Of a DNA stretch of 64,000 nucleotides, positions 1 through 8,584 are shown piece by piece (the stretch's first letter is position 1; each line of letters begins with the position of its first letter). A program made the position numbers and the translations under genes. The notes under the pieces were generated by a model. It did not search any database, was not told the origin of the DNA, and saw nothing but the letters and a program-made list of their open reading frames with translations. This DNA comes from Dictyobacter formicarum (GTDB taxonomy: Bacteria; Chloroflexota; Ktedonobacteria; Ktedonobacterales; Ktedonobacteraceae): contig NZ_BNJJ01000007.1 in assembly GCF_016587435.1 (NCBI RefSeq), positions 62,001 to 126,000 of the forward strand. The letters are read 5' to 3'.

Positions 1-138
1 TCTTTCAAGCTATATAGCGATGGTTGCAGATGGAAAGCAGTGCGTCCCTGTTTCCATCTGCCCCCTACACGTTTCTATTGCTATCAAAGTACCCCAGAGA
101 GAAAATACAATCGCCTATGTTCTTGCGCAATTTGGATA

Positions 139-165
139 GAATCTTGCGCCGCACACGCAAGATTC
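139..165. repeat. Short perfect hairpin at left edge
   Basis: Two 10-base arms (GAATCTTGCG and CGCAAGATTC) are separated by 7 bases. It lies about 95 bases downstream of the stop codon of the minus-strand exporter gene, so it could help end that transcript, but there is no clear T-tract. The rest of bases 1-260 shows nothing I can support as a gene. Confidence 0.4.
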
Positions 166-260
166 GAGCCTTGCGCCCATATAGGCAAAAGCACCAAGGA
201 AAAAAGACACGATGCGTCGGTGCCTGGCGTCGCTTGACCAAAAGAGCAAATTATACGATC

Positions 261-1787
261 CTACTCTACCATCATGGCTGAGCGTAAAGTGAGCTCTTCT
301 TCTTTGCTCAGATCATGGACCCGGCGCGAGCGGATAAAAGCTCCGGCTAGCACGCCAACCAGAGCCACAACGACGCTCAGCCAGAAGGCATCCTGAAGCG
401 CCTGCATCATTGCCTGGTTCTCGATGAGGCGCATAGCGCCACTGCCGCTATGATTGCGTAACGCTTGCTTGATGAGTTCGCTGGCATGTGTCTTCGCCTG
501 CGATTGTATCAATGTAGCCAGAATTGCAATACCCAATGAGGTAGAAACAAAGCGGACGACAGTGTAAAGCGAAGAGGCTTGCGCAAACTGATGAGGACGC
601 ATATCCTGCAAGGCCGAGGCGTTTAAGGGTTGAATAATCAGCCCCAATGCCACTCCACGCAGGAGGTAGAGCACGATGAGCCACCAGAATGATGTCGAAA
701 GCTGTAGATTTGCGCACTGCCATAGGGTGAAGGTCATAATGAGTAGTCCTGGGATGACGACTGGCCGTGCCCCAAAGCGATCAACCAGTCGTCCCCCAAG
801 CAGGGCCATGCAGATTGAGGCAAATGCTTGCGGGAGCAGCAGCAAACCGGATTGAAGAGCGCTCAGTCCACGCAGGTTTTGCAAGTAGATCGGGAACAGG
901 AAGAGTCCGCCAAAGAAAACGAAGGTGATCAGTGCGCTGGCAAGGTTGCTGAAGAGAAACGGACCGTTGGCAAAGAGCCGTAGATCGAGCAGGACGGTAC
1001 GGCTTCGCCTGGCGCGCCAGAGTTCGGTCACCACAAAAGCGCTCAGCAACAGCAGACTGACAACCAGCAAGCCCACGATCTTCTGGGCCCCCCATCCATC
1101 TGTGCTGGCATCGGACAGCGCGTAGAGTAATGCTGTCAGACCGGAAGCGGCCAGCAAAAAGCCAGCGAGATCAAAACGTGTCTGTGTCTCCGAACGGATC
1201 TCACGCAAGAGCCAGATCCCCAGAATAATACCGATGATACCCAGTGGAACATTGATAAAGAAGATATAAGGCCAGTCTGAATAGGTAACCAGGTAGCCGC
1301 CGAGGGTTGGCCCGATGGCCGGGGCCAGCAACGCCGCCACGCCCAGCGCCGCCGAGGCAATACCGCGCTGCTGTGGTGGAAACTCGCGATAGACCAACGT
1401 GATCGCGACAGGATAGAGGAATGCCCCTCCCACTCCTTGTAGGATGCGGAAAATGATGAGGGTTGGCAAGCTCCAGGCCAATCCGCAGAGCGCGGAACCG
1501 ATGGTGAAAATGCCGAGTGCCAGCAGATAGAAGCGCTTGCCACCTATGCGATCAACAAAAAAGGCCGTGGTCGGTGTCATCACTCCTTGCGTTAAGATGT
1601 AGGCCGTAATGGACCACTGCACTATGTTCAACGGCGCATGAAAGGCCGTTTGCAGACGTGGTAAGGCAATATTGATAATAGTCTGGTCCAGAATGGTCAT
1701 AAAGGCCCCAAAGACAACGACCAGAATAACAATCCATTTATAGGGAAGCCCCTGTCGTGATGTTGATGCCTGGGTGGGAAAAGTCAT
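261..1787 (-). CDS. MFS drug exporter, DHA2 (EmrB/QacA) family
   Basis: This is a proton-coupled multidrug-type exporter of the inner membrane with about 14 membrane segments and 508 residues, the usual size for the DHA2 family. Near the N-terminus it has the family signature LDQTIINIALPRLQ. The loop after TM2 holds motif A (DRIGGKR), and TM5 has the antiporter motif C region (APAIGPTLGGYL). I chose the ATG at 1787 because the GAGAGG just upstream is a ribosome site and the protein then begins right before TM1; a longer frame opens at 1856 but its 23 extra residues look untranslated. A strong promoter lies at 1888-1916. The gene is divergent from the CGNR-type regulator at 2031, which is a natural candidate for its control. 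The substrate cannot be told from sequence. Confidence 0.9.
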   Translation of the reverse strand: MTFPTQASTSRQGLPYKWIVILVVVFGAFMTILDQTIINIALPRLQTAFHAPLNIVQWSITAYILTQGVMTPTTAFFVDRIGGKRFYLLALGIFTIGSALCGLAWSLPTLIIFRILQGVGGAFLYPVAITLVYREFPPQQRGIASAALGVAALLAPAIGPTLGGYLVTYSDWPYIFFINVPLGIIGIILGIWLLREIRSETQTRFDLAGFLLAASGLTALLYALSDASTDGWGAQKIVGLLVVSLLLLSAFVVTELWRARRSRTVLLDLRLFANGPFLFSNLASALITFVFFGGLFLFPIYLQNLRGLSALQSGLLLLPQAFASICMALLGGRLVDRFGARPVVIPGLLIMTFTLWQCANLQLSTSFWWLIVLYLLRGVALGLIIQPLNASALQDMRPHQFAQASSLYTVVRFVSTSLGIAILATLIQSQAKTHASELIKQALRNHSGSGAMRLIENQAMMQALQDAFWLSVVVALVGVLAGAFIRSRRVHDLSKEEELTLRSAMMVE

Positions 1788-1887
1788 AATCCTCTCACTC
1801 TCCGGAATTGCTGGTAGAGCACATTTATTACAATATGGGATACATTCAGATGTCACACCTCAACGTGTATTCATTCAATTGGAACGT

Positions 1888-1916
1888 AGTATAGCCAACC
1901 TATTCTAACCTGTCAA
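1888..1916 (-). promoter_or_regulatory. Sigma-70-type promoter of the DHA2 exporter
   Basis: Read on the minus strand, TTGACA (1911-1916) and TATACT (1888-1893) are separated by exactly 17 bases. The spacer contains the near direct repeat GGTTAGAATAGGTT, which could be a regulator site. Confidence 0.7.
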
Positions 1917-2030
1917 GTTGTTTTGATGGTAAATTATAGATATTTTAGCGCTTTATTTTTCCCTATGAACATGCTATACTGGTGACAAACAATGGTGATA
2001 ACCATCTTAAAAAAATAAGAGGCAACAACT

Positions 2031-2573
2031 ATGATCCCTGAACCACTCAGGCTCCTGCAAGAATGTATTAACACACGCTTTGGAAGGCGTGCAGATGAAT
2101 GGAGCAATCCAGAACAACTTCGTGCCTGGTTGCTGCAACGGCACTGGTTGACCGAAGAACAAGTTGTGACCCAGAGTGACTATCACCGCATGATCGAAGT
2201 GCGAGAAGCCATACGGGGGCTCTTATATATGAATACCGAGGATGGAGTAGAGGCAATCCATATCGACGCGCTCAATCATCTTAGCCAGCGTGCGCCATTA
2301 CAGCTCTCATTCCAGCAAGATGGACAGGCTAACCTTACATCCGAACTCGCCGGTGTTGATGGAGTGATTGCGAAATTGTTTGGGATTGTCTTCACCGCCA
2401 TGGCGAATGGAAGTTGGAGCCGGCTCAAAGTGTGTCACAACGATAGATGTCAACGCGTGTTCTACGATGTATCGAAGAATCGCTCAGGAACATGGTGTTC
2501 GATGAAAATATGCGGAAGTCGTGCCAAAGCCCGCGCGTATCAACAACGTCACCAGAAGAAGGAAGTCGTATAG
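2031..2573 (+). CDS. CGNR zinc finger regulator with ABATE domain
   Basis: This 180-residue protein has the two-part layout of the ABATE/CGNR family: an N-terminal alpha-beta domain (about residues 10-130) and a C-terminal zinc ribbon (about 133-172). The ribbon shows the paired cysteines CHNDRC and WCSMKIC and the typical VFYDVSKNRSGTWCSM stretch. The family's name-giving CGNR motif is CGSR here. Members are thought to be DNA-binding regulators of stress or detoxification genes, but few have been studied. It is divergent from the exporter at 261-1787. A TATACT box at 1975-1980 and a small palindrome ATGGTGATAACCAT at 1992-2005 lie in its leader, and may be its promoter and operator. Confidence 0.85.
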   Translation: MIPEPLRLLQECINTRFGRRADEWSNPEQLRAWLLQRHWLTEEQVVTQSDYHRMIEVREAIRGLLYMNTEDGVEAIHIDALNHLSQRAPLQLSFQQDGQANLTSELAGVDGVIAKLFGIVFTAMANGSWSRLKVCHNDRCQRVFYDVSKNRSGTWCSMKICGSRAKARAYQQRHQKKEVV

Positions 2574-2665
2574 GCTCTCTGTTCATTGATCAACGACTGT
2601 TTCACAAGGGAATGCTTATCATCCACACAGTAAACCAGACTATTGAATAGGAGGGAAATTTGAAG

Positions 2666-3667
2666 ATGAAAGCAATTCGATTGAATCAATATGGTGACCC
2701 GGCAAAGGTTCTTAGCATGCAAGAGGTTCCGATACCGGAACCTGGCACTGGGGAAGTACGCATACGTATTCTTGCCAGCCCCATCAATCCATCTGACCTC
2801 TTGTTTGTACGAGGACACTACGCGGGCGTTCAGCCGAGTTTTCCTTCCCCGGCGGGATTTGAAGGTGTTGGTATTGTTGATGCTCTTGGGCCACAGGTGC
2901 AAAACTTTGTCCCTGGACAGCGTGTCATAGCCCTTAATACTAAGACGGGCGGCAATTGGGCCGAGTATGCCGTTCTGCCCAGCGACTTTTTAATTCCGGT
3001 TCCAGATGATATATCCGATGAGCAGGCAGCCTCCTTTTTCATTAACCCGGCATCAGCCATTATCATGGTTCGTCGCCTTCTAGCGGTCCCTAGAGGCGAA
3101 TGGCTGCTCCAATCAGCTGCCGGTTCCGAAATAGGGCGTATGATCATCAAGCTCGCCAGGCGCGATGGCATCCGCACCATCAATGTTGTCCGTCGTCGTG
3201 AAGCGGCAGAAGAACTGAAACAATTGGGAGCCGACGCCGTCATCGTGTCCACAGAAGGACCCATTGATGAACAGGTGCGAAAGATCGTTGGGCCTGAGGG
3301 TGTCAAATATGCCATTGATCCGGTGGTTGGGGAAACAGGAACACAGATATATCAATCCCTCGGAGATGACGGCAGGATGCTGGTCTATGGCTCCTTGACC
3401 GGCGAACCAATCCGCGTTGGTGCTGATCCACGCTTCATTCTGGCAGGTCGCCGCATTTTAGAAGTCTTCTGGCTTGGCTATTGGTTCCCGAGGCTTGACG
3501 CTGCAGCGAAACAGGATCTGTTCAATGAAATCGTTGAGCTCATGCGCGAAGGAATCCTGAAGACCTCAGCAGCGTTGAAATTCCCCCTTCATGACGTTGC
3601 TGCTGCGGTCAGACAAGCTGAAGAGAAAGGCAAACAGGGGAAGGTATTGCTCGTACCCGGGACATAA
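2666..3667 (+). CDS. MDR-family NAD(P)H reductase, enoyl reductase/quinone oxidoreductase type
   Basis: A 333-residue medium-chain dehydrogenase/reductase. The N-terminal GroES-like half (residues 1-130) contains the AGFEGVGIVDALGP turn. The Rossmann half has the nucleotide-binding stretch AAGSEIGRMIIKLARRDG and ends with the usual KGKQGKVLLVP. The zinc-binding cysteines of alcohol dehydrogenases are absent, and the SEIGRMIIKLAR pattern is closest to trans-2-enoyl thioester reductases and quinone reductases. The ATG at 2666 sits about 10 bases from AGGAGGG (2649-2655); a TTG at 2660 is in frame but too close to that site. It follows the CGNR gene by 92 bases and may be cotranscribed with it. 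The substrate is unknown. Confidence 0.85.
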   Translation: MKAIRLNQYGDPAKVLSMQEVPIPEPGTGEVRIRILASPINPSDLLFVRGHYAGVQPSFPSPAGFEGVGIVDALGPQVQNFVPGQRVIALNTKTGGNWAEYAVLPSDFLIPVPDDISDEQAASFFINPASAIIMVRRLLAVPRGEWLLQSAAGSEIGRMIIKLARRDGIRTINVVRRREAAEELKQLGADAVIVSTEGPIDEQVRKIVGPEGVKYAIDPVVGETGTQIYQSLGDDGRMLVYGSLTGEPIRVGADPRFILAGRRILEVFWLGYWFPRLDAAAKQDLFNEIVELMREGILKTSAALKFPLHDVAAAVRQAEEKGKQGKVLLVPGT

Positions 3668-3696
3668 ATGTTCATCGAGTAACAGAGAAAGAACAA

Positions 3697-3747
3697 TATG
3701 CCGCTATTTCCTCCGGTGATCAGCGCCGTCTTGTTCTTCAATTTCAT
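3697..3747 (-). pseudogene. N-terminal stump of a short-chain dehydrogenase
   Basis: Reading leftwards from the ATG at 3747, the first 17 codons give MKLKNKTALITGGNSGI, the start of an SDR enzyme including its TGxxxGI cofactor loop. A good ribosome site (AAAGGAG) precedes it. After GNSGI the frame turns into unrelated residues and runs antisense into the reductase gene at 2666-3667 before stopping, so the rest of the enzyme is gone. It lies just downstream of the tetR gene in the same direction and right of a perfect palindrome, the layout of a TetR-controlled SDR gene that was later deleted. Confidence 0.7.
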
Positions 3748-3813
3748 GACAAATCTCCTTTATACCCTTTCTGTTGTCTCTCTCATGAGAGAGGTAATCA
3801 CTTGCGCGCTGTC

Positions 3814-3833
3814 GTTGGAATGATCATTCCAAC
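3814..3833. promoter_or_regulatory. Perfect 20-bp palindrome, probable TetR operator
   Basis: GTTGGAATGATCATTCCAAC is a perfect 20-base palindrome between the tetR stop codon and the SDR stump. The half-site GTTGGAATGA occurs again at 4473-4482, just upstream of the tetR start, which supports this being the recognition sequence of that regulator and suggests autoregulation. Confidence 0.65.
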
Positions 3834-3848
3834 ATCAATGCAAAAAAA

Positions 3849-4430
3849 TCAGTGAAACACGGATAATGCCGTCCGCACAATGTCCTGGAGTGTCTCACGA
3901 CCGGCATTGGTACGTGCAAGTACACGAATGCTCACCAGTGTTCCCAGCAGGAAACGGGCCAGTTGATGAGGGTCACGTTTCCAGTCAAGCTCACCTGTAG
4001 TCTGTGCTTTGATAAGAATGGCATAGAACGCCTCCTCAATATCCGCGTAAGCCGCCTGTACTTTTTGAGAAACGTCTGGATCATGGGGAGCCATTTCTAA
4101 GGATGCATTCACCAGAAAACATCCACGATGCGCCGGGTCGCTCAGCAAGATGTCAATATACTCCTGGAAAACGCGCTCCAGCACCTCTTGCAGTGTTCCT
4201 CCTTGATCCAACAAGGCGCTGCTTTGTACTCTGGCAGAGAGAATATAACGATCGAGGGCAGCAAGATACAACGAGTGTTTGTCGCCAAAGGTATCGTAGA
4301 GGCTCCCGCGTCCAATGCCGGTACACTGGACGAGGTCCTCGATCGATATCCCCTCGTATCCTCGCTCCCAAAATGCGTTCATAGCTTTTTCCAGAACCTG
4401 CTGTGGATGAAATGCTTTCTTCCCTGCCAT
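3849..4430 (-). CDS. TetR/AcrR family repressor
   Basis: This 193-residue protein has an N-terminal TetR helix-turn-helix (about residues 8-50), visible as VLEKAMNAFWERGYEGISIEDLVQCTGIGRGSLYDTFGDKHSLY, a very typical pattern, followed by an all-helical ligand domain. I chose the ATG at 4430 (MAGKKAFHPQQ), which puts the helix-turn-helix near the N-terminus; the frame opens further upstream at 4490. A GGAGGAG stands 13 bases upstream, somewhat far for a ribosome site. Its likely operator is the palindrome at 3814-3833 with a half-site at 4473-4482. The adjacent SDR target gene is reduced to 17 codons, so the repressor may now control only itself or distant genes. Confidence 0.9.
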   Translation of the reverse strand: MAGKKAFHPQQVLEKAMNAFWERGYEGISIEDLVQCTGIGRGSLYDTFGDKHSLYLAALDRYILSARVQSSALLDQGGTLQEVLERVFQEYIDILLSDPAHRGCFLVNASLEMAPHDPDVSQKVQAAYADIEEAFYAILIKAQTTGELDWKRDPHQLARFLLGTLVSIRVLARTNAGRETLQDIVRTALSVFH

Positions 4431-4629
4431 AAGACGGTCTTCTGCTCCTCCTTGTGAAGGAATATACACCATGTTGGAATGAAAAGTCAAGGATGGATCT
4501 TCACCTGGTTCCCGCGCCGTCAGAATCCGCTCCTCGTGGAACCACTGTTCCGGTTAGCATCCGCATGTTGAGAGTGTCTAATGAGTATGGTCATCACCAA
4601 CGGTCAGCGTGCGTTTTCACACTTCTGAT

Positions 4630-4727
4630 GCTCCGGGGTCACGTTAGTGTTGATGCAGAAGGTACGCGAATGCGCACCTTCTGCATCAACACTAAAAAGG
4701 ACGTGGGGACGCCTGCGTTCCCCAGAT
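4630..4727. repeat. Hairpin repeat, subfamily 1 (copy 1)
   Basis: The hairpin at 4644-4695 has 24-base arms with one mismatch and a GAAT loop; its outer part reads TTAGTGTTGATGCAGAAGGT. A conserved tail GGGGACGCCTGCGTTCCCC follows, ending two bases from the stop codon of the transporter gene at 4729. The same hairpin plus tail recurs at 8805-8919. Confidence 0.75.
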
Positions 4728-4728
4728 C

Positions 4729-5367
4729 TTAGGGCGCGTGCTGAAAACCACCGCGTGGTAATTCAATCTTCGCGGGCCCTGTCTCTAGTAAACGCGACAA
4801 CATCCCATACCAGGCAACCAATCCCGAGACAATCGCGATCCATCCTCCAATTAATGAGAGCACAGGAACGCTTATCAATGATCCAAGGGTTACACCAAGA
4901 GACGCGAGAAACAACAAACCTAAAACGCTTAACCAGACCGGATTTGTTCTTACAGCCGTCACAATATAGAGAGCGTTAAAAACCGTCCATGTGAGGAATA
5001 GGAATCCCACCGCAACGTTAAGATTGCCCCCAAGGTAAGCGGCAATACCAAACGTTGGAGCGACCAGCGCGCCTAATGAAATGAGAAACACGCCATAGGA
5101 TTCAAAGAACGTTCCCATTTCAGGATTCTCCCGGGCCGACTCGTTCATGCCACCCAGAAACAAAGCAAGGCCTCCAAAAAAAGCGACAACTGCGAGTAAT
5201 CCAATGCCAACAACAAAAGGACGAATCAGAAAACCGGCAAAAACAGCACCCCAAATGATCGTCGTAAATGCAAAAGCTTGCATATTAGGGATGGCCAGTC
5301 GCGCGTCGCGTGTGGCAACATCAGTAGCACGGGTTTCCTGATCATGAGGCATTGCATATTGGGACAT
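4729..5367 (-). CDS. GPR1/FUN34/YaaH (SatP-like) family transporter
   Basis: A 212-residue inner-membrane protein with six predicted membrane segments, the family's size and layout. Stretches such as AFTTIIWGAVFAGF, FFGGLALFLGGM, FFESYGVFLISLGAL and SLIGGWIAIVSGLVAWYGM line up with YaaH/SatP, which takes up acetate and succinate. The classic N-terminal NPAPLGL motif is replaced by LAIPNMQAFAF, so the substrate could differ. The long hydrophilic N-terminus (about 27 residues) is rich in charged residues. The gene stands alone, with a 500-base leader region on its 5' side that holds a TATAAT box flanked by an inverted repeat. A hairpin repeat abuts its stop codon. Confidence 0.8.
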   Translation of the reverse strand: MSQYAMPHDQETRATDVATRDARLAIPNMQAFAFTTIIWGAVFAGFLIRPFVVGIGLLAVVAFFGGLALFLGGMNESARENPEMGTFFESYGVFLISLGALVAPTFGIAAYLGGNLNVAVGFLFLTWTVFNALYIVTAVRTNPVWLSVLGLLFLASLGVTLGSLISVPVLSLIGGWIAIVSGLVAWYGMLSRLLETGPAKIELPRGGFQHAP

Positions 5368-5466
5368 TTCATCTACTCCTTTCGTTTGTTCCTTCTAGCA
5401 AACTTCAGCTTGCATCTACACTAAACACCGCAATAGGGAAATAATTGCTACGATTATTTAGCCTGA

Positions 5467-5509
5467 ATTTAACTCTATCTATAATTATTATACACACCTT
5501 AAGTTAAAT
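5467..5509 (-). promoter_or_regulatory. Probable promoter/operator of the YaaH-like gene
   Basis: On the minus strand a TATAAT box (5487-5492) lies between the arms ATTTAACT (5467-5474) and AGTTAAAT (5502-5509), a perfect 8-base inverted repeat suited to repressor binding. No good -35 box is seen. The remaining intergenic bases 5510-5810 are AT-rich with no gene I can support. Confidence 0.4.
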
Positions 5510-5812
5510 ATTGGTAAAAAAATTTTTCTTTTTCTATATATTATTATCGAAATTCTCGCCGTCAGGCAACCAGGACGATAGAGAAATGTCCCTCATTCTC
5601 TGCTTTAGCGTTTGTGGTCAGGTCATGAAAAAGTCAACCAATTTCATGATATCAGGCGTAAATTTCATAACGTATTATGTCTCACACCTGGTAAGTATAA
5701 CCACAGAACTTCGTGGGAAAAACAATAGAACAGGTAACTATGTTCTAAAAAGAAATCTTCCTTTTTAAGTTTTTTCAATAAAAATTGACTTAATGAAAAA
5801 TCTGGAAAATTA

Positions 5813-5841
5813 TTGACATATTTCATGAAATACTCTATATT
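5813..5841 (+). promoter_or_regulatory. LacI-gene promoter with palindromic operator in the spacer
   Basis: TTGACA (5813-5818) and TATATT (5836-5841) are 17 bases apart. The spacer holds the perfect palindrome TTTCATGAAA (5821-5830), an ideal position for a repressor to block RNA polymerase. The simplest reading is autoregulation by the LacI protein that follows. Confidence 0.65.
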
Positions 5842-5886
5842 TTAATAAGTGTAGTTGTTTTTCACAGTGTAGTGGAGTCAATGCAG

Positions 5887-6978
5887 ATGGACCAGCGAGT
5901 GGCGCATTCTGTAACAATAAAAGATGTGGCGCAAAGTGCCGGGGTGTCGATAGGCACCGTTTCACGCGTGCTTAATCGTTATGAAAATGTAAGTGAAGAC
6001 CTGAAGCAACGTGTGCTTAAGGCTGCGGCAGAATTGGGATATTCCAAGACAAATGCACCGCATCTTCCTTCGCGTAATGGAGATGGCAAACTTAAAGAAA
6101 TTGGGTTTCTCCACACATCCATTAATCCAGAAGCGTCACTTCATCCTTTCTGGGCTCATATTTTACATGGAGCCGAAAGCGAGGCTAGTGCCTCTGGATC
6201 TCGTGTGACATACCGCAATATTCAACCATTCTGCGGAACACCAAACACATTACAAAGTAAACTCTATGAAATGCACCTGGATGGTATTCTCCTGGTCGGT
6301 CCAATTGAACCTGATATCATTCATACCCTTCAGACTGCTCATATCCCCATGGTACTGGTTGATAATTGCCTTTCTGATCAATCTATTGATGCTGTACTCT
6401 CCAATAATTTTGAAGGAGCTCAACAAGCTGTTACGTATTTGATCGAACAAGGTCATCAACGTATCGCGTTCATCGGGGGCCCGCTTGTTCCCGGACAACG
6501 ACTTCGCAACAAGGTCTATACCATCGAGAGGCGCGCTGCTGGCTATCGCAATGCCCTTTATCACGCAGGTCTTCCGCTTGATGATACGCTCCTGGAGGAA
6601 AGTAACCTTACGCCAGAAGGAGGTTACGAGGCCTGCAAACGCTTATTCGATCGACAGGTATCCTTCAGCGCTATCTTTTGTGCAAACGATCCCGTTGCAA
6701 TGGGGGCAATGAAGGCTATTTTTTATGCTGGCAAACGTGCACCCGAAGATATTTCCATCGTTGGCTACGATGACCTTATGGCAGAACATTTAACTCCGGC
6801 ATTAACCACGGTACGCGTAAATAAAGAGGCTATGGGGGCTGCGGCAATCCGTGCCTTGCTAGCACGCATGAAAGATCCTCAAGCTGAAACAATCACCATT
6901 ACCGTTCGCACTGAATTGATCAAACGCGATTCGGTACTACCCTACACACGCGAGCAGGTTAATAGCCATTTTATATAG
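5887..6978 (+). CDS. LacI family transcriptional regulator
   Basis: The first 50 residues form a LacI helix-turn-helix and hinge (VTIKDVAQSAGVSIGTVSRVLNRYENVSEDLKQRVLKAAAELGYSKTN). The rest is a periplasmic-binding-protein-like sensor domain with the typical blocks NNFEGAQQAVTYLIEQGHQRIAFIGG, FSAIFCANDPVAMGAMKAI and ISIVGYDDLMAEHLTPALTTVRV. Total 363 residues. I prefer the ATG at 5887 because GGAG at 5874-5877 then has normal spacing; GTG 5872 and ATG 5881 are in-frame alternatives. It heads the sugar-uptake genes that follow on the same strand, so its ligand is probably a sugar produced or imported by them. Confidence 0.93.
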   Translation: MDQRVAHSVTIKDVAQSAGVSIGTVSRVLNRYENVSEDLKQRVLKAAAELGYSKTNAPHLPSRNGDGKLKEIGFLHTSINPEASLHPFWAHILHGAESEASASGSRVTYRNIQPFCGTPNTLQSKLYEMHLDGILLVGPIEPDIIHTLQTAHIPMVLVDNCLSDQSIDAVLSNNFEGAQQAVTYLIEQGHQRIAFIGGPLVPGQRLRNKVYTIERRAAGYRNALYHAGLPLDDTLLEESNLTPEGGYEACKRLFDRQVSFSAIFCANDPVAMGAMKAIFYAGKRAPEDISIVGYDDLMAEHLTPALTTVRVNKEAMGAAAIRALLARMKDPQAETITITVRTELIKRDSVLPYTREQVNSHFI

Positions 6979-7175
6979 CTTTTGGATCAGAGAATTTTTG
7001 CGAAGAAAGGAGGGAATACAAAATAACGAGAGCTGCATCTCTAACCTGTATCTTATTATTTTGTTGCACAGGAGTGGGAATGTGCAAGTCACAATACATT
7101 TGACGGACTCAGCTTGAGACATTGCGCTGTTATTCCAACGCAGTTGTTGGCATTATTTACACAATGGAGGATTTT

Positions 7176-8504
7176 ATGTCCCTTCAACGCATGAGCCATT
7201 CTAAGCTTCTCCTCGCTAGTTTTTTGTGTTTTCTTTTTATCCTGCCGGGTCTGGCAGCCTGCGGTAAACAGCCAGGACAAACAGGTTCATCCGGTCAGAC
7301 AACCCTCAAACTTATCATGCATACAAATGCACCAGCAGTCCAGGCTATCAAGGATCTTGATAATGCCTTCCATCAGAAATATCCCGATATTACGGTCAGT
7401 GTGACAACCGCTAACAGTAATGATTTTTCTACCCTGCAAACAACGCGACTGAGCGCCAAAGATGTAGATATTGTTGAAGAGCCCATGGCGCTGGTTGGTG
7501 CACCAGCCAGTTACATGCCTTCCACAGCTGAAAAACCATCCTGGCAACAGCAAATCGATGCAGGTGATTACGTTGATCTTACAGGGCAACCATTCCTGAA
7601 AAACTTTTACCAGAGCGCGCTTCAGAATGCCGACACCTATAAGGGCAAAGTATGGGGCGTTCCCTCCGGAGCCGTTGCCTATACCGGCATTTTCTACAGT
7701 AAAGACGTTTTTCAAAAATATCATTTGCAGATTCCCACGACCTGGAATCAGTTGGTAAGCCTTTGCCAGACCCTTCAGTCCCATGGAGTTACACCATTCA
7801 CGATTGGTCAGAAGGATAGCTGGCCTGCCGGTCTACCAACATCGGCATTGACAATGTCGCTTAATTCGAATCTACAAACACTGGATCAAGGACTCTGGAC
7901 TGGTAAGATCAAATATACAGATCCCAAAGAGGTTGAAGTGCTGAAACGAGCACAAGTTCTTTGGGGCTATACTGAGAAAGGCTTTGGGGGTATCGACTAT
8001 TCAACAATCACTGCACGTTTCGCTGCAGGCAAAGCCGCGATGCTACCTGATGGAACATGGCAAGCGCCATCTATCCAGCAAGCTGATCCTAATTTCCAGT
8101 TCGGTTACTTCCCTCTTCCAGGCAGTGATAACGCCAGTGATAACGATTTCCTGGGTGGTAAATACGACCTCTCCTGGGGAATTGCCTCCAGCTCATCCCA
8201 TAAGGATGCTGCTATGAAGTGGTTAGCATTTTATTCTGACCCGGCAAATTACAGCAAATTCATTAATGCGGTTGGCTTTATCCCGACGCAACCAAACGTC
8301 ACAACAACTCCTTTCTTGCAGTCAATTTCTCAATGGACAACAGATAAATTTCGCCTGGCCAACGATCAGGTGATGCATCCAAAAGCGCAGGCTGGTAAAT
8401 ACGCGACCTTCGCCACCATGTACCTGTCACCACTTGGATCATTCCACGATCCGGTTGCACTGGCTCAACAAGAGCAAAAAGACTGGGATGCGGCTAAGCA
8501 ATAG
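7176..8504 (+). CDS. Sugar ABC transporter substrate-binding lipoprotein
   Basis: A 442-residue extracellular solute-binding protein of family 1. It starts with a lipoprotein signal: basic start, hydrophobic core LLLASFLCFLFILPG, and the lipobox LAAC (Cys near residue 27). The mature part has features of sugar-binding proteins such as KGKVWGVPSGAVAYTGIFYSKDVFQKYHLQIPTTWNQL and GKAAMLPDGTWQ. The start is set by GGAGG six bases before the ATG at 7176. It delivers a sugar or oligosaccharide to the permeases at 9011-10836. It is separated from them by 507 bases containing two inserted repeats, so permease expression may now depend on read-through. Confidence 0.92.
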   Translation: MSLQRMSHSKLLLASFLCFLFILPGLAACGKQPGQTGSSGQTTLKLIMHTNAPAVQAIKDLDNAFHQKYPDITVSVTTANSNDFSTLQTTRLSAKDVDIVEEPMALVGAPASYMPSTAEKPSWQQQIDAGDYVDLTGQPFLKNFYQSALQNADTYKGKVWGVPSGAVAYTGIFYSKDVFQKYHLQIPTTWNQLVSLCQTLQSHGVTPFTIGQKDSWPAGLPTSALTMSLNSNLQTLDQGLWTGKIKYTDPKEVEVLKRAQVLWGYTEKGFGGIDYSTITARFAAGKAAMLPDGTWQAPSIQQADPNFQFGYFPLPGSDNASDNDFLGGKYDLSWGIASSSSHKDAAMKWLAFYSDPANYSKFINAVGFIPTQPNVTTTPFLQSISQWTTDKFRLANDQVMHPKAQAGKYATFATMYLSPLGSFHDPVALAQQEQKDWDAAKQ

Positions 8505-8530
8505 GTGAGATAGATCTCACAGAGTGTCTT

Positions 8531-8552
8531 GATGCCCAGGATCCTGGGCATC
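8531..8552. repeat. Perfect 22-bp palindrome after the binding-protein gene
   Basis: GATGCCCAGGATCCTGGGCATC is fully self-complementary with no loop, 26 bases after the stop codon of the binding-protein gene. It could form an attenuating hairpin between the abundant binding protein and the permeases, though no T-run follows. Confidence 0.5.
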
Positions 8553-8584
8553 ACGTTATGCGCCAGCCTGGGGGCGCTGACGCC

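Noticed and set aside
24..281. Open frame of 85 codons at the left edge
   Set aside because: No ribosome site, basic low-information residues, and it overlaps the 3' end of the exporter gene; looks like chance.
5511..5768. 85-codon frame between the YaaH-like and LacI genes
   Set aside because: AT-rich promoter region, Phe/Lys-rich start from A/T runs, no ribosome site or recognised pattern.
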